Positions 14,308 to 19,701 of a stretch of DNA of 19,701 nucleotides are shown here, piece by piece (within the stretch, counting starts at the first letter, position 1; each line of letters starts with the position of its first letter). The notes under the pieces are model-generated. The model did no database searches. It was not told where the DNA came from and saw nothing but the letters and a program-made list of their open reading frames with translations. Made by a program: the position numbers and the translations under genes. The DNA comes from Alphaproteobacteria bacterium (GTDB lineage Bacteria > Pseudomonadota > Alphaproteobacteria > Micropepsales > Micropepsaceae), in assembly GCA_947373775.1 (NCBI GenBank), contig CANBZE010000006.1:1-19701 (forward strand), in the 5' to 3' direction.

Positions 14308-16488
14308 TTACCGCGCTTTCCCGGCAGCAAGCCGAAGCGCATTGAGCGTTACCAGCATGGACGATCCCGCCATGGTGGATGCGGCGATCAGGGGCGTGAC
14401 AAAACCCAGCGCCGCCATGGGAATCGCCGTGAGATTGTAGAGAGCAGCCATGGCGAAGTTCTGCAGCACCAGCCGCCGCGCCTTGCGCGCCACGTCATGA
14501 GCTTCCAGGATGGGCATTAGATCGTTGCCGCGCAGCACCATGTCGGAGGCGCGCTGGCTGATGTCGGTGGCGGTACCCGGCGCGATGGAAACATGCGCAA
14601 GCGCCATGGCCGCGGCGTCATTGATGCCGTCGCCCACCATCAGGACGCGGTATCCCTGAGCGGACAGGGATTGCAGCCGTGCCGCCTTTTGCTGCGGCGT
14701 GAAGCCGGCATACCAGTCGGTGATGCCGACCTGGGCGGCAATACCGGATACGATCGGAGCATTGTCGCCTGAGAGCATCTCCACGCGGATGTTGCGTTGC
14801 TGCAAGCCGCGGATCAGCGCAGCGGCATCGGGACGCAATTCGTCCTGGAGTAGAAATCCGATGGGTGCCTGTGCGCCCCGGCGATACCAGAGTTGATGCG
14901 TATCCGCCTCGGCGCCGCACCATGCGGCGCTGCCAAGGCGCTCGATGTCATTGCCGCTGCCGCACTCCAGCCCTGAGCCCGCGATCTCGCGCACATCCGG
15001 AGCCACGGGTCCGACGCCGGCGGCGGCGGCAATGGCATGTGCCAGCGGATGGCGGCTGGCCCGCGCAATCCGGGCCGCACGCTCCAGCACATCCGGCGGC
15101 ACATCCTGCGCGTTCTGGAGCACCGGCGATCCTACGGTCAACGTTCCTGTCTTGTCGAAGATCGCCATGTCGATTTCGGCCAATCGCTCAAGCGCATCGC
15201 CGGACTTGACGAAGACGCCGCGGTTGAACAGCCGTTCGGTGGCGACAATTTGAACCGCCGGGACTGCCAAGCCCAAAGCGCAGGGGCAGGTAATGATCAG
15301 CACCGTTATCGCACTGGTGATGGCCTGCGCCAGACTCGCGCCCGCCATCAGCCATCCGGCGCAAGCCAGCAGCGACAGGGAAAAAACTACCGGCACATAG
15401 GCGCGGGCGGCGCGGTCCGCCAGGCGGACATACAGGCTCTTGGCCTGCTGGCCGGCCTCGAGCAATCGCGCCAGATCGGCCACGAGGGAATTTTCGACTC
15501 CCGCCGTTGCGCGCAAAATGACAGCCGCCCCCGTCACAATCGCGCCAGCCGGCACAGCGGCGCCCGATTGCAGCATCTGGGGAAGGCTTTCGCCCGTGAC
15601 CAACGACATGTCGCACTCGGTCGCATGATCTTGGAGCACGCCATTGACGGGCACGCGATCGCCGCTGGCAAGCAGCAGGCGGTCGCCCGCGCCCACCTCG
15701 CGCGCCGCCACCGTCCGGACGGTACCATCTGCAGACATGCGGCGCACCAGGAGCGATTGTAGCGCCAGAAGATGGCGTGCCGCATCCCGCGCGCGATCGC
15801 GCAGGCGGTAATCCAGATAGCGCCCGATCAGGAGCAGAAAGGCCAGCATCGTAGCGGCGTCGAAATAGGTGTGCATGCCGCCCTGGGCGGTCTGGTACAG
15901 GCTCAGCCCCAGCGACAGCAGCAGCGCCAGGCTTATCGGCAAGTCCATATTGGCGCTGCGCGCCATGATTCCGCGCCAGGCCGCAAGGAAAAATGGCTGG
16001 CCCGCATAAAGCGTGGCCGGAACGGCCACCACACCCGCCAGCCAGAAGAATGTCTGGCGCATGCCCGCGCCCAGGTCCGCGCCGCCGTACCAGACAGAAT
16101 CCGTCAGGCCCATCACGAACACCGTGGCGAAACCCGAAACCGCCAGGCAGCGCAGCAGCAGTCGTCCCTCCGCCTTTTCTCCGCTCAAGGTTTCCGCCGC
16201 CTCGAAAGGCCGCGCCTCATATCCCAAATCACGCACCCGCCGCAGGATCGCTTGCGGCGCAACCTTGCGGCTGAGTACCGCAAGCTTGCCGGTGGACAGG
16301 TTCAGCCGCGCATTTTCGACGCCGGGAATGGCGCCAACGCCCTGCTCGATCTTGGCGATGCAATTGGCGCAGCGCGCGCCTTTGACTGCCACGTCGAAGG
16401 CGTCCGCGCCGGAGGCGTCATGCCGCACCAGCGCCGAAAGATCGTCGGCAAATTCATCGTTGCTGTGCGACAGGATCACGGCACCCAT
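14308..16488 (-). CDS. ccoI: Copper-exporting P1B-type ATPase CcoI/FixI
   Basis: 726 residues. An N-terminal heavy-metal domain has CANC (C40/C43). Membrane helices follow, with CPC (401-403) in TCPCALG as the Cu+ path, phosphorylation D445 in DKTGTLT, TGES in the actuator domain and GDGINDAAAMA in the hinge. Context and size identify CcoI (FixI), which moves copper to the periplasmic side for cbb3 oxidase assembly rather than for detoxification. The ATG at 16488 lies within ccoH (13-bp overlap). Some strings are shared with CopA; the gene order settles the call. Confidence 0.95.
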   Translation of the reverse strand: MGAVILSHSNDEFADDLSALVRHDASGADAFDVAVKGARCANCIAKIEQGVGAIPGVENARLNLSTGKLAVLSRKVAPQAILRRVRDLGYEARPFEAAETLSGEKAEGRLLLRCLAVSGFATVFVMGLTDSVWYGGADLGAGMRQTFFWLAGVVAVPATLYAGQPFFLAAWRGIMARSANMDLPISLALLLSLGLSLYQTAQGGMHTYFDAATMLAFLLLIGRYLDYRLRDRARDAARHLLALQSLLVRRMSADGTVRTVAAREVGAGDRLLLASGDRVPVNGVLQDHATECDMSLVTGESLPQMLQSGAAVPAGAIVTGAAVILRATAGVENSLVADLARLLEAGQQAKSLYVRLADRAARAYVPVVFSLSLLACAGWLMAGASLAQAITSAITVLIITCPCALGLAVPAVQIVATERLFNRGVFVKSGDALERLAEIDMAIFDKTGTLTVGSPVLQNAQDVPPDVLERAARIARASRHPLAHAIAAAAGVGPVAPDVREIAGSGLECGSGNDIERLGSAAWCGAEADTHQLWYRRGAQAPIGFLLQDELRPDAAALIRGLQQRNIRVEMLSGDNAPIVSGIAAQVGITDWYAGFTPQQKAARLQSLSAQGYRVLMVGDGINDAAAMALAHVSIAPGTATDISQRASDMVLRGNDLMPILEAHDVARKARRLVLQNFAMAALYNLTAIPMAALGFVTPLIAASTMAGSSMLVTLNALRLAAGKAR

Positions 16489-16952
16489 AGCCGCCTGCTC
16501 GCCTGGAAAGAATCGGACCCCTTGTTGCTGACCAGCACGTCCCAGTTGCCTGGCGCAACGCCGGCCAGCTCGGCCCGATAAAGGCCGGGCGTAACCTGTG
16601 AAAAGCGCAACGCCCGATCCCGGTTTTCATCGGCGGGATGGCGCAGTTCGCCGGCCAGGCTGGCGCGGTCTTCCGGCGAACCGTCACGTTGATTCAGCGC
16701 GACCGTAACCAGGACCTTGCCCGCAGCCGTGCGCTGGGCCGCAATGCTCGCCTGCCAGCCGAGCCTGGCCTGCTGCGCGCGATGCTCCAGCGTCTGATTG
16801 TAGGCGACGCCCTGGAGGTAGGGCAGCTGTTCGTCCTCGCCGCGAAATGTCTTGACCGCCTCGGTTATGAAAATGGCATTGGTCGCAAAGATGAGGCCAA
16901 AGAAACCGGCCAAACAGAGCAGAACGCCGCGTCCCGTCAAAGTTCTGATCAT
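16476..16952 (-). CDS. ccoH: cbb3 oxidase assembly protein CcoH/FixH
   Basis: 158 residues. One N-terminal membrane helix (about 8-30) is followed by a periplasmic beta-rich domain; EAVKTFRGED and YLQGVAYNQTLEH match the FixH family, and WDVLVSN is near the end. CcoH stabilises the CcoP subunit during cbb3 assembly. Its ATG overlaps the ccoG stop by 4 bp (ATGA). Confidence 0.92.
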   Translation of the reverse strand: MIRTLTGRGVLLCLAGFFGLIFATNAIFITEAVKTFRGEDEQLPYLQGVAYNQTLEHRAQQARLGWQASIAAQRTAAGKVLVTVALNQRDGSPEDRASLAGELRHPADENRDRALRFSQVTPGLYRAELAGVAPGNWDVLVSNKGSDSFQASRRLWVP

Positions 16953-18490
16953 TTGCTGGCTCCTGGTACAAAAACGGCTTCCGCCGCGCGCGCTTCCTTG
17001 CCGGCGGCCAAGGTAAAGGTCAGGGCATGGCTATCCGCCAGGTCGGGGCGCGCCACCGTCACCAGCACGCGCAAGGTGCGAACCTTGTCCGCAGGCACCG
17101 GCAGCAGGACCGACGATTTGATTTCACCGTCGCCAATCACCTTGATCTCACGCGCCTTGATGCCTGAAACGCTGAGCTGCAATTGCCGGGCGACGCCGCT
17201 CCGGTTCATCAGCTTGATGGTGTAGGCGTTGCGCACGGCGCCATCGGCCAGCTGGACGTAGTCGGGGTTGCGGTCGCGCATCACATCCAGGTCCAATGTG
17301 TGGCGGAATGTGAGGGTCGCCAGCATGATCCCTGAAACTGCCGCGAGAACCGCGCCGTAAAGAATGGTGCGTGGCCGCACGAAACGGGTGCGCGGCGCCT
17401 TGCCGCCCAACCGGCGCTCGACATTGGCCTCGGTATCATAAGCGATCAGGCGCGGCGGCTGGCCGATACGGCCCATGACGTCGTCGCAGGCATCTATGCA
17501 CAGTCCGCAATTGATGCATTCCAACTGGGCGCCGTCGCGAATGTCGATGCCCATCGGACAAGCCGCAACGCACTGGTTGCAGTCAATGCAGGAGCCTCGC
17601 CCATCCCAGCTCTCCCCCTTCTTGTGTGCGCCGCGTGCTTCGCCCCGGTCACGCCGATAGGTCACTGTGAGCGCTTCGGTATCCGTCATGGCTGCCTGGA
17701 TGCGCGGCCAGGGACACATATAAGTGCAGACCTGCTCGCGCATCAGTCCGCCCAGCGCATAGGTGGTGAAGGCCAGACCCGCCACCGCGGCATAACTGCC
17801 CATACTGGCGGTTCCAGCCAGCAACTGGTGCAGCAGGGTCGGGGCATCATTGTAGTAGAAGACCCAGGCGCCGCCGGTCGCCACGGCGAAGGCAAGCCAG
17901 ATGGCATGCTTGGACGTGCGTTTGGCAACCTTGGCGGCGGTCCAGGGCGCCGCATCCAGCCGGATGCGCGCGTTGCGATCGCCTTCGATCTTGGTTTCCA
18001 CCCAGATGAAAAGGTCCGTCCAGACGGTCTGGGGGCAGGAAAAGCCGCACCATAACCGGCCGAACAGCGCGTTGATCAGGAATAGTGATACCGCCGCCAG
18101 GATCAGCAAGCCGGTGATGTAATAGACTTCCTGTGGCCAGATCTCGATGAAGAAGAAATAGAACCGCTCATGGGCCAAATCGACCAGCACCGCCTGGTTG
18201 GGCGCGCCGGCACCGCGGTTCCAGCGCAGCCACGGCACCAGGTAATAGATGCTGAGCGTGAAAGCCATCATCGCCCATTTCATGGAACGGTAATGGCCGA
18301 CCGTTTCCCTGGGATGAATGCGCACGCGCGACTTGAAGAGCTTGCGGCTGGCTGCGCTGTTGGTGGCGGAAGCGTCCGAGCGCGCCACACCCTCCGCCGC
18401 CATCCTCGGAAGCTTGCTGTCAGGTATGACGGTGTGCACGATCAATGGCTGCTCCAGGGTACTACTCGCCGCCGCCCAGATTGTGGACAT
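16949..18490 (-). CDS. ccoG: Ferredoxin-type cbb3 maturation protein CcoG/FixG
   Basis: 513 residues from the ATG at 18490. Several membrane helices, then two [4Fe-4S]-type clusters: C301, C304, C307, C311 in GSCIDCNQCVAACP, and C325, C328, C331, C335 in LECINCGLCIDAC. CGFSCPQ and VCTYMCPW add two earlier Cys pairs typical of CcoG. A C-terminal IgG-like domain fits the family. CcoG reduces Cu2+ to Cu+ in Rhodobacter and helps copper supply to cbb3. The start overlaps ccoP by 29 bp; a TTG at 18445 with GGAG upstream or a GTG at 18439 would give a shorter, less overlapping protein, so the start is uncertain. Confidence 0.93.
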   Translation of the reverse strand: MSTIWAAASSTLEQPLIVHTVIPDSKLPRMAAEGVARSDASATNSAASRKLFKSRVRIHPRETVGHYRSMKWAMMAFTLSIYYLVPWLRWNRGAGAPNQAVLVDLAHERFYFFFIEIWPQEVYYITGLLILAAVSLFLINALFGRLWCGFSCPQTVWTDLFIWVETKIEGDRNARIRLDAAPWTAAKVAKRTSKHAIWLAFAVATGGAWVFYYNDAPTLLHQLLAGTASMGSYAAVAGLAFTTYALGGLMREQVCTYMCPWPRIQAAMTDTEALTVTYRRDRGEARGAHKKGESWDGRGSCIDCNQCVAACPMGIDIRDGAQLECINCGLCIDACDDVMGRIGQPPRLIAYDTEANVERRLGGKAPRTRFVRPRTILYGAVLAAVSGIMLATLTFRHTLDLDVMRDRNPDYVQLADGAVRNAYTIKLMNRSGVARQLQLSVSGIKAREIKVIGDGEIKSSVLLPVPADKVRTLRVLVTVARPDLADSHALTFTLAAGKEARAAEAVFVPGASK

Positions 18491-19328
18491 AGACCGCCAC
18501 GGCCTTGATCTCTTCGGGCGACAGGCGCCCCGACCAGGTCGGCATCACGCCGCCATTCCCGTTCCAGATCTGGTCATGAATGTCGTCGCGGGCGGACCCA
18601 TATTCCCATTCATTGTCCGTGAGGTTGGGGGCGCCGAAGCTGCGATTGCCCTTGCCCTCCGATCCATGGCAAGCGGCACAGTTATCCGCGAAAAACGGCG
18701 TTGCGCGGCGCACGGCACGCGCGTCGGCAGCCCGCCCCGACAGGTGCACGACATACTCGGTCAGATCGTCCACCTGCGCCGGTTTGATGATGCCATCCCG
18801 GCCGAATGCGGGCATCTGCGACTGGCGCGTGTCCGCACTGGTGGAACGGACGCCCACTGAAATGGTATGCTGAATATCCGCCAGCTTGCCACCCCACAGC
18901 CAAACATCGTCATTCAGATTGGGATAGCCGCGGGCGCCCTGCCCGCCGGCGCCGTGGCACGGGGCGCAGTTGTCGCCGAAGGCGGCTTTGCCTTCGGCCA
19001 TGGCGAATTGCAGCAAGTCGGGATTCTTCTGGATATCCGCCAGCGAAGCGCTGGCCAGCGATTGTTCCCGGCCCGCGCGGGCCGACTTCAGCGCTGCAAC
19101 ATCCGCGGTGACTTCGTCGCGCTGGGAATGATTCCAGAGTCCGTGTGTGTACGAGGTGATGCCGGGCCAGGCCGGATAAACTAACCAGTAGCCCACCGCC
19201 CACACGATGGTGGCGTAGAGAATGTACAGCCACCAGCGCGGCATGGGCGTGTCCAGCTCCTTGATTCCGTCCCACTCATGGCCCGTCGTCTGGGTGCCGG
19301 AAACGTCGTCAACTTCTTTCTCAGACAT
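18462..19328 (-). CDS. ccoP: cbb3 oxidase dihaem cytochrome c subunit CcoP/FixP
   Basis: 288 residues from the ATG at 19328. One membrane helix (about 33-51), then two periplasmic cytochrome c domains with CAPCH (121-125) and CAACH (217-221), and likely axial Met ligands M172 (QMPAFG) and M262 (VMPTW). It passes electrons to CcoO. The ATG shares one base with the ccoQ stop (TGATG). An in-frame upstream start at 19397 would run into ccoQ and is rejected. Confidence 0.95.
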   Translation of the reverse strand: MSEKEVDDVSGTQTTGHEWDGIKELDTPMPRWWLYILYATIVWAVGYWLVYPAWPGITSYTHGLWNHSQRDEVTADVAALKSARAGREQSLASASLADIQKNPDLLQFAMAEGKAAFGDNCAPCHGAGGQGARGYPNLNDDVWLWGGKLADIQHTISVGVRSTSADTRQSQMPAFGRDGIIKPAQVDDLTEYVVHLSGRAADARAVRRATPFFADNCAACHGSEGKGNRSFGAPNLTDNEWEYGSARDDIHDQIWNGNGGVMPTWSGRLSPEEIKAVAVYVHNLGGGE

Positions 19329-19492
19329 CAGACATCCTCGTCCCGGAAGGGAATCAGTGCCGCCTGCTCGAAGCGCGGGCGATTTTTCGGCCACCAAGCA
19401 TAGGCAAAGGCCGCAATGAACATCGCTACGAAATAGACGGCGCCCCAGCTTTGGGCGAAGGCCAGCACGTCTTCATAAGCCCAGCGTTCCAT
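19328..19492 (-). CDS. ccoQ: cbb3 oxidase small subunit CcoQ/FixQ
   Basis: 54 residues with one membrane helix at about 17-35 and AYAWWPKNRPRFEQA, the usual CcoQ tail after the helix. Starts two bases after the ccoO stop. CcoQ stabilises the CcoN-CcoO-CcoP complex. Confidence 0.9.
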   Translation of the reverse strand: MERWAYEDVLAFAQSWGAVYFVAMFIAAFAYAWWPKNRPRFEQAALIPFRDEDV

Positions 19493-19494
19493 CT

Positions 19495-19701
19495 CTATCT
19501 CCGGTTCTCAGGCGCACGCGCGTGGTAGGTCTTGAAGTCCACCAGCGTGCCCAGCATCTGCAGGTAGGCGATCAACGCATCGCCCTCGCTGACCACAGCC
19601 GCATTGCCGTCGAAGTCACGCGCCTGCGCCTTGGCATAGCGCTTCTGGAAGGCCTCCAGCGCGTCGGAATTGGGATCGGCCTGTGCTTCCAGGTCTTCCT
19701 T
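19495..19701 (-). CDS. ccoO: cbb3 oxidase monohaem cytochrome c subunit CcoO/FixO (C-terminal 68 residues)
   Basis: The open frame enters from the right edge and ends at the TAG at 19497-19495. The visible part, [19 protein letters not shown], is the well-conserved CcoO C-terminus. The haem motif and membrane helix lie outside the window, as does ccoN and the operon promoter, where a FixK box is expected. Confidence 0.92.
   Translation of the reverse strand, partial: KEDLEAQADPNSDALEAFQKRYAKAQARDFDGNAAVVSEGDALIAYLQMLGTLVDFKTYHARAPENRR

Overview
The window is a GC-rich, densely packed stretch of bacterial chromosome, most likely from an alphaproteobacterium. The case for this rests on a FixL/FixJ oxygen sensor with a haem-PAS domain, a FixK-type Crp/Fnr regulator, and ccoNOQP and ccoGHIS genes in the standard order. 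I cannot place it at genus level from sequence alone. I see no rRNA, tRNA, CRISPR array or insertion sequence.

Left flank (1-3455): the hrpB helicase on the minus strand, cut by the window edge, then a plus-strand protein joining TPR repeats to a 2OG-Fe(II) oxygenase-like domain. Middle-left (3636-7145): a small potassium-channel-like protein, a Tat-exported M15/DUF882 peptidase and a YkuD/YcbB L,D-transpeptidase on the minus strand, then a plus-strand pair made of a flavodoxin-fold quinone reductase and an unknown 143-residue protein. Centre (7191-11577): fixL-fixJ on the minus strand, then a zinc alcohol dehydrogenase and fixK on the plus strand. Right-centre (11708-14127): an unusual plus-strand operon of six genes, comprising four membrane microproteins of 33-66 residues, a nitroreductase and an MgtC/DUF4010 membrane protein. 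Right (14156-19701): the cbb3 oxidase block on the minus strand, ccoO (partial)-ccoQ-ccoP-ccoG-ccoH-ccoI-ccoS.

The parts form one oxygen-response circuit. FixL senses O2 through haem and phosphorylates FixJ. A sequence resembling the FixJ site lies just upstream of fixK. FixK, whose recognition helix reads ETVSR, should bind TTGAT-N4-ATCAA dyads. I found four good FixK boxes in intergenic DNA: two perfect (9697-9710 and 11644-11657) and two near-identical TTGATNTGGCGCAA variants (minus strand at 4104-4117, plus strand at 6062-6075). They sit before the channel gene, the quinone reductase (shared with the transpeptidase), the alcohol dehydrogenase (shared with fixL) and the microprotein operon. 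The usual target, the cbb3 operon, has its promoter outside the window.

The most novel element is the FixK-box-headed operon at 11708-14127, whose tiny membrane proteins are mostly below normal gene-calling length and have no function I recognise. The second is the single FixK-linked pore protein, which suggests potassium or membrane-potential control tied to low oxygen.
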